64,000 nucleotides of DNA from an uncultured Tateyamaria sp. GTDB taxonomy: Bacteria; Pseudomonadota; Alphaproteobacteria; Rhodobacterales; Rhodobacteraceae. The notes under the pieces were generated by a model. The model was not told where the DNA came from. It saw nothing but the letters and a program-made list of their open reading frames with translations, and did no database searches. The translations under genes and the position numbers were made by a program. The stretch's first letter is position 1, and every line of letters starts with the position of its first letter. The stretch covers positions 1 to 64,000 of the forward strand of contig NZ_CANLVZ010000004.1 in NCBI RefSeq assembly GCF_947494755.1, written 5' to 3'. Positions 34,304 through 43,260 of this stretch are shown here, piece after piece.

Positions 34304-35281
34304 ATGGCATCCATTCTGATCACAGGGGGTACGGGCTTTATCGGGGCGCACTTGGTGCGCGCCTGCCTTGCACGTGGCGACCGGGTGACAGTGTTGGCGC
34401 GCGCAGGCTCCTCGCTTGCGCGCCTGGATGACGTGCGCCCCCAAATCGCACTGCTGCACGCTGACTTTGCAAATGTCGGCAGTGTGCGCCAGGCCCTGCA
34501 GGTGGCCAAGGCGGATGTGATTTTTCATCTGGGGGCCACGACCCGCTATGTGGCGCAGGATGATCTGCGCGACGCGGCCCAAAGCCTTGAGGACAACCTG
34601 ACCCCGCTTGTGACGCTGGTGGCGGCAGCCTGCGACGTGCCGCCCGCTGTGCTCGTGCGCAGTGGCACCATCGCGGAATATGGGGACGTCGCTGTGCCTT
34701 ATGACGAGCGCCTGCGCGAAGCGCCGCGTGGGCTCTATGCCGCCTCGATGTGTGCGGCCACGCATTATCTTCAGTCCGTGCGCGCGCGGCTGCCTTTTGC
34801 GGCGATCACCGCACGGCTGGCCCTCACATACGGGCCGATGCAAAACCCGGACTTCCTGATCCCGCGATTGATCAATGCCTGCCGCGAAGGTGACGCTCTG
34901 ACCCTGCACCGCCCGCTGGATCGGCGTGACATGATCCATGTGGATGACGTTGTCGCTGGCCTTTTGGCCGTGGCCGATGCCGGAGATGTGGCACCCGATC
35001 TGGTGAACCTCGGCACCGGGCAGGCGCCGACGATGGCGCAATTAGGCCGCGAAGTGCTGCGAGCCTGCGGCGCAAGCCTTGCGCTGCTGAAAGAGAAGAC
35101 CCAAACCACGCCGGCAACCGAATTGATTGCCAGCGCAGCGCTGGCCCGACAGACTCTGGGCTGGAGCGCGCGCATCACCCTTGAAGAAGGGCTGAAAAGG
35201 ACATTCGAATGGACACGATCACGCGCCACCCCGCCACGCCGCCCCCGCGCAGCGCAACTGACCCAAACAGGTGCGGCATGA
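34304..35281 (+). CDS. Extended SDR, NAD-dependent epimerase/reductase-like, YAASM active site
   Basis: The 325-residue protein has the Rossmann start ILITGGTGFIGAHLVRACLA, VIFHLGATTRYVA, VRSGTIAEYGD (active Ser/Thr region) and VNLGTGQAPTMAQLGREVLRA. The canonical YxxxK reads LYAASMCAATHYL, so the catalytic Lys is Met. By position it should reduce or epimerise the 4-keto group of the C-methylated CDP-sugar and finish the pathway, but the missing Lys makes activity uncertain. It overlaps the following GT2 gene by four bases. Confidence 0.75.
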   Translation: MASILITGGTGFIGAHLVRACLARGDRVTVLARAGSSLARLDDVRPQIALLHADFANVGSVRQALQVAKADVIFHLGATTRYVAQDDLRDAAQSLEDNLTPLVTLVAAACDVPPAVLVRSGTIAEYGDVAVPYDERLREAPRGLYAASMCAATHYLQSVRARLPFAAITARLALTYGPMQNPDFLIPRLINACREGDALTLHRPLDRRDMIHVDDVVAGLLAVADAGDVAPDLVNLGTGQAPTMAQLGREVLRACGASLALLKEKTQTTPATELIASAALARQTLGWSARITLEEGLKRTFEWTRSRATPPRRPRAAQLTQTGAA

Positions 35282-36282
35282 CCACCCTTGTCTCGATCCT
35301 GATCCCCGTCCTCAACGATGAGGCGAATGTGTGCACCGCCTATTACCGTGTGTGTGCTGTCTTTGACGGCCTGGACGGGTACGAGATGGAGGTGATCTTT
35401 GCCGACAATCACTCGGAGGATCGCACCTTTGATATTCTGTCCGAGATGTCGGCGGCAGATGAACGGGTGCGGCTGATCCGCTTTTCACGCAATGTCGGCT
35501 ATCAAAAGTCGGTGCTGGCGGCCTATCGCGCGGCCCAAGGGGCGTGCGCCGTCCAGCTTGAGTGCGACATGCGGGACTCGCCCGAGCTGATTCCTCAGAT
35601 GCTTGACCAATGGCGTCAAGGCCATCACGTGGTTTACGGCGTGCGCAAAAGCCCGCCCGATGGGCCCATCGTGGCAGCCAATCGGCGCGCGTCCTATGCC
35701 CTCATCGATCTGATCAGCAATGATGATCTACCGCGAAACGCGGGTGAGTTTCGCCTTACGGACCGGCACATTCTGGACGAGTTGCGCCAGATTGACGACC
35801 AGTCATCTTACGTGCGCCGCCTGATCTGCGGTATGGAACTTTCCCAGATCGGCTTTGACGACGACCGCCAGGCGCGCACGGCCGGAGCGTCAAAACGCCC
35901 TTTCAAGGCCTTGTTATCATTGGTAATTGACGGCTTGATCAACCACTCACTGTTGCCGCTGCGGTCGGCCTCGATGATCAGCACGTTTGTGGGCCTGTCG
36001 ACCTTTCTGCTGCTGATTGGCTATATCGTAGACAAGTTTATCTTTGGGGCCGACTGGCTTGCGGGCTTTGCCACCACCACCATCCTGCTGCTGTTGTCGA
36101 TGACGCTCAATGCGATGTTCCCGGGGATCATGGGCGAGTACATCGGGCGCATCTTCTTGCAGTCCAAGGGTCTTGGGCGCCCGCTGATCGACACCGGGTT
36201 GAACGGCGGCCATACACCCCCTGATCACGCGCGCTGGTCCCCGGACCGCGCCCGGATCGAGGCGGCGGAGTGGGGCGGATGA
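35278..36282 (+). CDS. GT2 glycosyltransferase with C-terminal membrane helices
   Basis: The 334-residue DPM1/GtrB-like enzyme has a GT-A domain, LVSILIPVLNDEANVCTAYY, VIFADNHSEDRTFDIL, LIRFSRNVGYQKSVLAAYRA. ECDMRDSPELIPQML supplies the DxD-type metal site. Two C-terminal membrane helices follow (STFVGLSTFLLLIGYIVDKF and TILLLLSMTLNAMFPGIMGEYIG). Such enzymes load a sugar onto polyprenyl phosphate or add it to a lipid-linked acceptor. Immediately after the CDP-sugar cassette it may use that sugar (inference). ATG 35278 overlaps the previous stop; the track start at 35209 lies within the SDR gene. Confidence 0.87.
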   Translation: MTTLVSILIPVLNDEANVCTAYYRVCAVFDGLDGYEMEVIFADNHSEDRTFDILSEMSAADERVRLIRFSRNVGYQKSVLAAYRAAQGACAVQLECDMRDSPELIPQMLDQWRQGHHVVYGVRKSPPDGPIVAANRRASYALIDLISNDDLPRNAGEFRLTDRHILDELRQIDDQSSYVRRLICGMELSQIGFDDDRQARTAGASKRPFKALLSLVIDGLINHSLLPLRSASMISTFVGLSTFLLLIGYIVDKFIFGADWLAGFATTTILLLLSMTLNAMFPGIMGEYIGRIFLQSKGLGRPLIDTGLNGGHTPPDHARWSPDRARIEAAEWGG

Positions 36283-37418
36283 AACTTCTCATCATACAGG
36301 CCGGTTTTGGCGCAGGCGGTGCGGAAAAGATCGTGGCGATGATTGCCGCGCATCGCGCCCGGCTTGGCGACGAGGTGCATGTGGCGGCCATGACCTGCCC
36401 GCCCGAGGGGTCCTATTTTGAATACCCCGAGGGTGTCAGCCTGCATGTGTTGGACCCGCCACAACCGCGCCGCGCCCGGCTGAGCATGCTGCGCCGCACA
36501 CGCGCAATCCGCGCCCTGATCCGCGCCCAAGAGCCGGATGTGGTGGTGTCCTTTCTGACCAAGATCAATGTCCAGACGCTGATTGCCGCACTTGGCACCA
36601 AGACCCCCGTCATCGTGTCCGAACGCAACAATGTGCAGGCCCAGGGCGCACACCCGCTCTGGCGGCATGCCCAGTCCGCCCTGATGCCAAAGGCCGCACG
36701 GATCGTGATGCAGACCAAACGGGCCTGCCGCGATGTGCCGACGCGTGCCCACGACAATATCCGAGTGATCCCCAATCCCTGCGCGCCCCGCGCGGGACAG
36801 TCCGACCCGCCAGTCGTAAATCCCCCGCGGCTGGCGGCTGTCGGGCGGCTGTCTCACCAAAAGGGCTTTGATCTGTTGTTGCGCGCCATGGCGTTGCTGC
36901 ATGGGCAGGGCCGCGACTTGCGCCTGACCATCTATGGCGAAGGCGAACAGCGTGCCGCCCTTGAGGCGCAGCGCACGGCCCTTGGTCTGGATGATGTGGT
37001 CGATCTGCCCGGCAACAGTGTGACGCCGGGTGCATGGATCGCCGAAACCGATATTCTGGTGCTGTCGAGCCGCTATGAAGGCTTTCCCAATGTCGTGGCC
37101 GAAGGCCTGGTCAATGGGCGCCCCGTCGTCGCTTTTGACTGCGATTTCGGCCCTCAGGAGTTGATTGAGGACGGGGTGAATGGTCGCCTTGTGCCGCAGG
37201 GCGATGTGATGGCCCTGGCCGAAGCGCTTGGGGCCCTCGCCGCCGCGCCAAAGATGCGCGCCGCAATGGCACAGAACGCGGCTGCTTTGCGCGCGCGACT
37301 TGATCCGGCCATCATACTAGCGCAGTGGGACGACGTGATCGCCGACGCTGCTGCCAGTCCACGCCACGCGCGGGGCCGCACGCCTGTGGTCCGCTCTCAC
37401 CCCCAATCTGAACGCTAG
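36279..37418 (+). CDS. GT4 glycosyltransferase
   Basis: The 379-residue GT-B enzyme resembles the PglH/AmsD/WbnH group. The opening MKLLIIQAGFGAGGAEKIVAMIAAH is followed by VVVSFLTKINVQTLIAALGT and VSERNNVQAQGAHPLWRHAQ. The donor-domain lines are LAAVGRLSHQKGFDLLLRAM and SSRYEGFPNVVAEGLVNGRPVV (E-x7-E). These retaining enzymes often act on GalNAc/Gal-type linkages in lipid-linked repeat units. ATG 36279 overlaps the previous TGA; the next gene begins nine bases after its stop, with GGAGG as ribosome-binding site. Confidence 0.88.
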   Translation: MKLLIIQAGFGAGGAEKIVAMIAAHRARLGDEVHVAAMTCPPEGSYFEYPEGVSLHVLDPPQPRRARLSMLRRTRAIRALIRAQEPDVVVSFLTKINVQTLIAALGTKTPVIVSERNNVQAQGAHPLWRHAQSALMPKAARIVMQTKRACRDVPTRAHDNIRVIPNPCAPRAGQSDPPVVNPPRLAAVGRLSHQKGFDLLLRAMALLHGQGRDLRLTIYGEGEQRAALEAQRTALGLDDVVDLPGNSVTPGAWIAETDILVLSSRYEGFPNVVAEGLVNGRPVVAFDCDFGPQELIEDGVNGRLVPQGDVMALAEALGALAAAPKMRAAMAQNAAALRARLDPAIILAQWDDVIADAAASPRHARGRTPVVRSHPQSER

Positions 37419-37427
37419 GAGGACGCG

Positions 37428-38621
37428 ATGAAGATCACCCACGTCGTGACCAGTACCAATATTGGCGGTGCTCAAATCATGCTTCAACGCTATCTGGCGG
37501 CGCTTGGTCCCGAGGCGGCGCAGCACGAGGTGGTGTCGTTGATGGATGACGGCAGTATCGCCGGACCAATCCGCGAGACAGGATCCAGTGTGACCTCCCT
37601 CGGGATGACCTCGCCGCTGTCGACATTGACTGCGGTGCGCAAATTGCGTGCCCATCTGCGCCGCTCGGCCCCAGAGGTCGTCCACGGGTGGATGTATCAT
37701 GGATGTTTGGCCGCGTGGGCCGGGGTCGCGGGCCGACGCCCTCCCGCGCGGCCAGCGCTTGTCTGGGGCATCCACCACTCCTTGCAGGAAGTGGCCAATG
37801 AGAAAAATACAACGCGTGCCATGCTGCGGATGATGACGCGTGTCGCGCCGGGGGTGGATCTGATCACCTATTGCTCGAAGGTCTCGCGCGCTCAGCACGA
37901 GGCCATCGGCCTGACCCGCGCGCGCGCCGTGCTGATCCCCAATGCCGTGGACACGGATGTCTTTCGCCCAGACCCCGAGGGGCGCGCGCGCCTGTGTGAT
38001 CTGATCGGGGTGCGCGATGATCGGATTCTGATCGGCAACGCCGCGCGCAACCACCCCATGAAGGATCATGTGAGCATGGTCCGGGCCATCGGCGTTCTGC
38101 GCGGACAAGGCCACAATGTGCATGGCGTGATGATCGGCGCGGGCCACTCGGGCAGCGCGGCTGAGGCCGAAATGCACAAACTGGGCCTGAGTGATCGGAT
38201 CAGCATGGTGCCCGCCCGCGACGACATTCATGCCTTGGTGCCGGGCTTTGATCTGTTTCTGCTGTCCTCGGCCTGGGGCGAAGCCTTTCCTTTGGCCGTT
38301 TGTGAGGCGATGGCCTGCGAGGTGCCTGCCGTGGCCACCGATGTGGGCGATTGCGCGCACCTGATCGGGGACACAGGGCATATCGTACCACCCAGTGATC
38401 CCACCGCCCAAGCCGCGAAACTTGCCCAGATGATCGAAGGCGGACCAGCGCATCGCATGCAAATGGGCAAGGCGGCGCGGGCCCGCGTCTCGGCCCTGTT
38501 TTCCACCCCGCACTATGTCGAGGCGCACCGCGCCGCATATCGTCAGGCCATCGACGGTTCCACCGTAAACACATCCGCCACGCGCTCCGCCGATCTGGCC
38601 CGCGCAGGAAAGGAGGGATGA
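37428..38621 (+). CDS. GT4 glycosyltransferase
   Basis: The 397-residue GT-B glycosyltransferase opens MKITHVVTSTNIGGAQIMLQ and has EVVHGWMYHGCLAAWAGVAG. NAVDTDVFRPDPEGRARLCD marks the interdomain linker. The donor domain has LIGNAARNHPMKDHVSMVRA and SSAWGEAFPLAVCEAMACEVPAVATDVGD (E-x7-E). It lacks signal or membrane segments, so it works at the cytoplasmic face. It is followed after one base by the wzc-like gene in the same operon. Donor and linkage cannot be inferred. Confidence 0.87.
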   Translation: MKITHVVTSTNIGGAQIMLQRYLAALGPEAAQHEVVSLMDDGSIAGPIRETGSSVTSLGMTSPLSTLTAVRKLRAHLRRSAPEVVHGWMYHGCLAAWAGVAGRRPPARPALVWGIHHSLQEVANEKNTTRAMLRMMTRVAPGVDLITYCSKVSRAQHEAIGLTRARAVLIPNAVDTDVFRPDPEGRARLCDLIGVRDDRILIGNAARNHPMKDHVSMVRAIGVLRGQGHNVHGVMIGAGHSGSAAEAEMHKLGLSDRISMVPARDDIHALVPGFDLFLLSSAWGEAFPLAVCEAMACEVPAVATDVGDCAHLIGDTGHIVPPSDPTAQAAKLAQMIEGGPAHRMQMGKAARARVSALFSTPHYVEAHRAAYRQAIDGSTVNTSATRSADLARAGKEG

Positions 38622-38622
38622 G

Positions 38623-40542
38623 ATGACCGACACAATCATGACCGACACCCAAGCCAAGGCACATCCACATATGACCCCGCCAAAGACCATTCTTCACTCA
38701 CTCGCAGGGCATTCGGAAGACCGGGTGGGGCTTGACGGCATATGGCGGATCATCCGCCGTCGCATGGCGCTTATCGTCTTTGTGACGGCCGCGATCATGA
38801 CAGCCACCTATGTGGTCGTCTCCACGATGGAGCCGGAGTACAAGACCCGCTCAACTGTGGTGCTGACAACGCTCGACACGCGTGTGCGGTCCTCTGATGT
38901 ACAGCTTGAAACGTTCGAGTTGTCGCGTGCCACCATTGAGACCGAGCTGAACATCCTGCGCTCGCGCGAGTTTGCCTATCAGGTGCTCGACACGCTGCAG
39001 CCCTATGACAACCCCGCCTTCATGGGCGCGGACACCTCCGATGTGCTTGCCGGTGACGCCAGCGAGCGCGAGCGCCTGATCGACAAAATGCTCAGCTCTT
39101 ATTCAGTGTTCCGCGAGGGTGAAAGCCTTGCGGTGCAGATCATTGCGACGGCATCTGATGCACAGCTTGCAGCGGATATCGCGAATGCGGTCGCCGAGAC
39201 TTATATTGCGCAGAACGTCCAGAAACGCCGACAGGCTATCAGCGACTCGATCACCTTCCTGCGCGAGCGGGTCCAGATGCTGGGCGAAGAGTTGTCGGCC
39301 GCCGAACTGGCGCTGGCATCGTTCATCCGCGAGAATGAGCTTGATGATACGGACCTGCCCATACAGTTGCGCGGCGATGTTGACCGTCTGACGGCGATTG
39401 TCGCGGCCCGCCAGGGCAGCGCAGACGAAGACGGCGTCGGTGCCCGTGCCGCCGCCCAACTGGAAGAGGTCCGCGCCGCCTTGCACGACCGCACCCGCGC
39501 CGAGCTGTCCTTGCTCAGCCAGGAACGTGCGATGGAATTGTTGAGCGTGCGTTATGAAAGCTCGATCGAGCGGTTGAACGATCTGGAAACGCAGATCGAT
39601 TTCATCACGCAAGGGGATCGCCAGGTGTCCTTTGCCCGCATCCCGTCCGAGCCCGCCTCACCAAACCCACCTGTCGCGCTGGTAGCCAGTGCTATGGCTG
39701 GGCTCGTGCTGTCCTTTATCGCAGCCCTCGCACTGGAAAGCGTGAACACGCGGCTGTGGAACGAGGATCAGACCAGTGCGGTCAGCGGGCTGCCCAACCT
39801 TGGCTACACTCCCCGGATCTTCAAGCATGAATATGTCGGCGATCTTTACAAGCCGAGCATGTTTATCCTGTCTCATCCCTATTCTGCCTTCACCGAGGCG
39901 TTGCGGGGTTTCCTGACGATCTGGTTCAACATGGTCGAGAAAAGCCGCATCGTGATGGTAACCTCTGGTCTGCCCAACGAAGGCAAATCCACCGTCGCCG
40001 TCGCCCTTGCAACCGCCGCAGCGCAGGACGGGATGCGTGTTCTGGTTCTGGACCTCGATTTCCACCGGCAGGGGGCTGCGGCCTTGATGGAACTGTCTCG
40101 CTCGACATCTTCTCTTGAGGATGTGTTGTCAGGCGTCAAACTGCCCGAGGTTCTGGTTCTGGACGAAGCCGAAGATGTCAGCCTTGAGTTCCTCAGCATC
40201 AAGATGCGCGACAAGACCCCGCCCAACGTGTTCAAGGCGCAACTGAGCGAGCTGCGCACCCATCTGAACGCGGCCTATGATCTGGTCCTTGTCGACACGC
40301 CGCCGGTGCTGATCTTGGACGAGGCGTGCCGATTGAACAATCTGGTGGACAACTCGATCCTCGTTGTGCGGTGGGGCAAAACCACCCAGGACGTGCTGCG
40401 CGATGCCTCCGAGCGGTTGCGGCACAACGGTGTCCCCGTGGCGGGCACTATCATCAACGATGTCGATCTTAGCAAACACCGCACCTACGGATATGGGGGC
40501 TATGCGCATTATTATGGCGAAGACGCCTATCAGCAGGGTTAG
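38623..40542 (+). CDS. Wzc/ExoP-type co-polymerase tyrosine autokinase
   Basis: The 639-residue inner-membrane protein starts with a Wzz domain, with TM1 near 48-68 (RRMALIVFVTAAIMTATYVVV). A long periplasmic coiled-coil follows (around 190-345), then TM2 (VALVASAMAGLVLSFIAALAL). The cytoplasmic BY-kinase has Walker A SGLPNEGKSTVAVALA, Walker A' VLVLDLDFHRQ and Walker B VLVDTPPVL. The C-terminus is a tyrosine cluster (RTYGYGGYAHYYGEDAY), the autophosphorylation tail. It controls chain length and export of Wzy-dependent polymers. No cognate low-molecular-weight tyrosine phosphatase gene is in the window. The last bases overlap the next gene. Confidence 0.95.
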   Translation: MTDTIMTDTQAKAHPHMTPPKTILHSLAGHSEDRVGLDGIWRIIRRRMALIVFVTAAIMTATYVVVSTMEPEYKTRSTVVLTTLDTRVRSSDVQLETFELSRATIETELNILRSREFAYQVLDTLQPYDNPAFMGADTSDVLAGDASERERLIDKMLSSYSVFREGESLAVQIIATASDAQLAADIANAVAETYIAQNVQKRRQAISDSITFLRERVQMLGEELSAAELALASFIRENELDDTDLPIQLRGDVDRLTAIVAARQGSADEDGVGARAAAQLEEVRAALHDRTRAELSLLSQERAMELLSVRYESSIERLNDLETQIDFITQGDRQVSFARIPSEPASPNPPVALVASAMAGLVLSFIAALALESVNTRLWNEDQTSAVSGLPNLGYTPRIFKHEYVGDLYKPSMFILSHPYSAFTEALRGFLTIWFNMVEKSRIVMVTSGLPNEGKSTVAVALATAAAQDGMRVLVLDLDFHRQGAAALMELSRSTSSLEDVLSGVKLPEVLVLDEAEDVSLEFLSIKMRDKTPPNVFKAQLSELRTHLNAAYDLVLVDTPPVLILDEACRLNNLVDNSILVVRWGKTTQDVLRDASERLRHNGVPVAGTIINDVDLSKHRTYGYGGYAHYYGEDAYQQG

Positions 40543-41932
40543 GCCCAGCCTGATCCGGGGGTTGGCCCTGTCGCTGCTTTCGTGTGCCCCGGTCGGGGCT
40601 GCGGGCGAGGGCGCTTTTCCCGGGGCGGATGGCTATGGCGTGCAGGCCGTGGGGTGGAAGGGCGGCATGATCACCGCCGTCACGACCTTGGCCGACGCAG
40701 GCCCCGGCAGCTTGCGCGCCTGCGCGCAGGATCTCGGATCGCGACCGCGCATCTGCATCTTTGGGGTGGCGGGCACCATCGATTTGCAAGGTCCGATCAT
40801 GGTCGGTTCCAACGTCTATATAGCAGGCCAGACCGCACCGGGGGACGGTGTGCAATTGCGTATCATTGGCGGCCGTCACGGCCCGCTGATCGTCAAGAAC
40901 GCCCATGATGTGGTCATTCGCCACCTCAAGCTGCGCCCCGGTCCAAGCCGCGACCCATCCCCCACGGTGGATGCGATCACTGTCGAAAACGCGCGCCATG
41001 TCATGCTCGACAATCTGTCGATGTCTTTTGCCACGGACGAGACGTTCAACATCCACGTCTCAAACAGCACCGCCTCGGACATCACCCTGTCCGACAGTAT
41101 CCTCAGCCTCAGCCTTGATCGCACTAACCATCCCAAAGGGCGCCATTCCAAGGGGGCGCTGATTTGTTCAGCCGAGGGGGTCTACAATGCCTGCGGGCGC
41201 ATCAGCCTGCTGCGTAACCTCTTTGCCCATCACCGCGACCGGATGCCAGACGTGAAGGGCACATCCATCGGCCCGGTCGAGGTCATCAACAACATCTTTT
41301 ACAACCCGATCAGCCAGTTTGGCGAAGTCTACGATCTGCTTGGCGATGCCGATGTGGCCTATGTGGGCAATGTCGCGTTGACGGGTCCAAGCACTGTGCG
41401 CAAGACGCCCGAGGCGGTGCAGGTGTTCGAATGGGAGGATGAGAACACCGTGCGCCTGATGGTGGCGGACAATGTGACGGGCACGCCCGCGGGATGTCGG
41501 TTGCGCCACTTTCAGGTGCTGGATGCAGTTGCGCGGGGCCAGCAGGTGTCGGACGACTTGCCCACGCTGTCGGTGGCCCCAATGCCCGCGGCCGAAATCG
41601 TCGATCACCTGTTGGCCCATGCCGGGGACCGCATCGCAGGCACCCGCGATCTGGACTCGCTTGATGCTCAGGTGACGGCAGATGTCATCGCCTGCACCGG
41701 GCAAGTGATCGACGAGGTGGCACAGGTGGGCGGCTGGCCGGATCTTGCGACGATCAATGACCCGGCACAGATGCGCGACACGGATGGCGACGGCTTACCC
41801 GATGCATGGGAGGCGGGGCGTGATGACCTCGACCCGGAGAATGCAAATGATCCATGGGCGCACGATGCGTTGACGGGTCTGAGTTTTGTGGAAAGCTGGC
41901 TCGCCGAAATGGCGGGCGATCCGCTGGACTGA
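40514..41932 (+). CDS. Secreted pectate-lyase-like right-handed beta-helix protein
   Basis: The 472-residue product has a signal peptide (SLIRGLALSLLSCAPVGAAG) and then GAFPGADGYGVQAVGWKGGM and TLADAGPGSLRACAQD, the opening of PL1-like pectate lyases. Beta-helix turns follow (GPIMVGSNVYIAGQTAPGDG, DVVIRHLKLRPGPSRD, HVMLDNLSMSFATDE). A calcium-binding TSP3-like repeat, DTDGDGLPDAWEAG, lies near the end. It may cut or edit the uronic-acid-containing polymer made by the locus, perhaps setting length or releasing it. The start is ambiguous (in-frame ATGs at 40493, 40502, 40514); I chose the last as giving the best signal peptide. This start lies 29 bases inside the wzc-like gene. Confidence 0.8.
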   Translation: MAKTPISRVRPSLIRGLALSLLSCAPVGAAGEGAFPGADGYGVQAVGWKGGMITAVTTLADAGPGSLRACAQDLGSRPRICIFGVAGTIDLQGPIMVGSNVYIAGQTAPGDGVQLRIIGGRHGPLIVKNAHDVVIRHLKLRPGPSRDPSPTVDAITVENARHVMLDNLSMSFATDETFNIHVSNSTASDITLSDSILSLSLDRTNHPKGRHSKGALICSAEGVYNACGRISLLRNLFAHHRDRMPDVKGTSIGPVEVINNIFYNPISQFGEVYDLLGDADVAYVGNVALTGPSTVRKTPEAVQVFEWEDENTVRLMVADNVTGTPAGCRLRHFQVLDAVARGQQVSDDLPTLSVAPMPAAEIVDHLLAHAGDRIAGTRDLDSLDAQVTADVIACTGQVIDEVAQVGGWPDLATINDPAQMRDTDGDGLPDAWEAGRDDLDPENANDPWAHDALTGLSFVESWLAEMAGDPLD

Positions 41933-41937
41933 CGCCC

Positions 41938-43260
41938 CTAGAGGGACCATACCGTGATGTCCGGGCGGATAGCATCGCGGGGCAGCGCGCTCTTGAGGTC
42001 CAGCAATATGCCCCCTTCGCGGATGCGGGCCGTAAGGTCCGCGCCTTCGGTCAGGAACGACTCATGTGGCACCGCAAGGATGAGCATATCGAGGTCACAG
42101 AGCTCTGACAGCGGCACCATCGTCAGCCCGTAATGGCTGTGCAGGTCGTCGGGCGATCCGACCGGGTCGAACAGGATCGGCTGCACCGAATATTCCGACA
42201 GGATGCGCACGATCTCGGGCACGCGTGAGTTGCGCAGATCAGGCACGTTTTCCTTAAAGGTCAGACCCAGAACGCCGACGCGCGCCTGGCCCGGCGACAG
42301 GCCCGCCGTGGTCAGCATGCGGATGGCGCGTTCGGCGACAAACTTGCTCATCGCGTCATTGGTGCGCCGCCCGGCCAGAATCATTTCAGGGTGCAGGCCC
42401 ACCTCGACCGCTTTGGCCGCCAAGTAGTAGGGGTCAATCCCGATGCAATGCCCGCCCACCAGACCGGGTGAAAAGGGCAGGAAATTCCACTTGGTGCCAG
42501 CGGCCTCCAGCACATCACGGGTCGGAATATCGAGGCGCTCAAAGATGATCGACAACTCGTTCATGAGCGCGATGTTGATGTCGCGCTGCGTGTTCTCGAT
42601 GACCTTGGCCGCCTCGGCAATGCGGATCGAACCGGCCTTGTGGATCCCTGCCGTCACGACCGAGCCGTAAAGGGCGGCAACACGTTCGGTTATATCGGGG
42701 GTCTGCCCGGCCACGACCTTGGTGATCGTCTCAAAGGTGTTGACGCTGTCACCGGGATTGATCCGCTCGGGCGAATAGGCGAGGAAAAAGTCCTGCCCGC
42801 AGATCAGGCCCGATGCTGCCTCGATGGCCGGGCCCATGACGTCTTCGGTCACGCCCGGATAGACGGTGCTTTCGAGCACGACGACGCCCCCGCGTGTCAC
42901 ATGCGGCCCGATGACCTTACAGGCGGACAGGATCGCACTGAGGTCGGGGCGATTGAAGCCGTCAAGCGGCGTGGGCACGGTGATGATGAAGGTGGTGCAT
43001 CCCGCCAGATCGCTGGCCTCGGCGCTGAATTGCGTGCGGGTGGTGTGCAGCTCCTCACCGGTTGTTTCGTTGTTGGTATCCTGACCAGCGACAAGGGTCT
43101 GCACCCGCGTGGCCGCATGATCATAGCCCACCAGATGCTGCACCGTTCTGGACAGGGCAAGGGCCACGGGCAGACCGACATAGCCGAGCCCGATCACGGC
43201 GACCCGTTCGGCGATCAGAGCATGTTGGTCGGCGCGGGCAGGGGTCGGTGACGTATCCAA
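41938..43260 (-). CDS. Nucleotide-sugar dehydrogenase (TviB/WbpA-like)
   Basis: The 440-residue UDP-HexNAc 6-dehydrogenase-type protein has VAVIGLGYVGLPVALALSRT, ITVPTPLDGFNRPDL, VVLESTVYPGVTEDVMGP, YSPERINPGDSVNTF and the catalytic Cys in GLVGGHCIGIDPYYLAAKA. These motifs match enzymes that oxidise UDP-GlcNAc/GalNAc to the uronate, distinct from the Ugd at 17422. The start is a TTG directly after the preceding gene's TAA; the Shine-Dalgarno is weak, and initiation may depend on coupling. It converges with the lyase gene five bases away. Confidence 0.92.
   Translation of the reverse strand: MDTSPTPARADQHALIAERVAVIGLGYVGLPVALALSRTVQHLVGYDHAATRVQTLVAGQDTNNETTGEELHTTRTQFSAEASDLAGCTTFIITVPTPLDGFNRPDLSAILSACKVIGPHVTRGGVVVLESTVYPGVTEDVMGPAIEAASGLICGQDFFLAYSPERINPGDSVNTFETITKVVAGQTPDITERVAALYGSVVTAGIHKAGSIRIAEAAKVIENTQRDINIALMNELSIIFERLDIPTRDVLEAAGTKWNFLPFSPGLVGGHCIGIDPYYLAAKAVEVGLHPEMILAGRRTNDAMSKFVAERAIRMLTTAGLSPGQARVGVLGLTFKENVPDLRNSRVPEIVRILSEYSVQPILFDPVGSPDDLHSHYGLTMVPLSELCDLDMLILAVPHESFLTEGADLTARIREGGILLDLKSALPRDAIRPDITVWSL

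Noticed and set aside
37317-38690. 457-residue minus-strand ORF opposite a GT4 gene
   Set aside because: Antisense to clear glycosyltransferase motifs, with low-complexity His/Gly composition.
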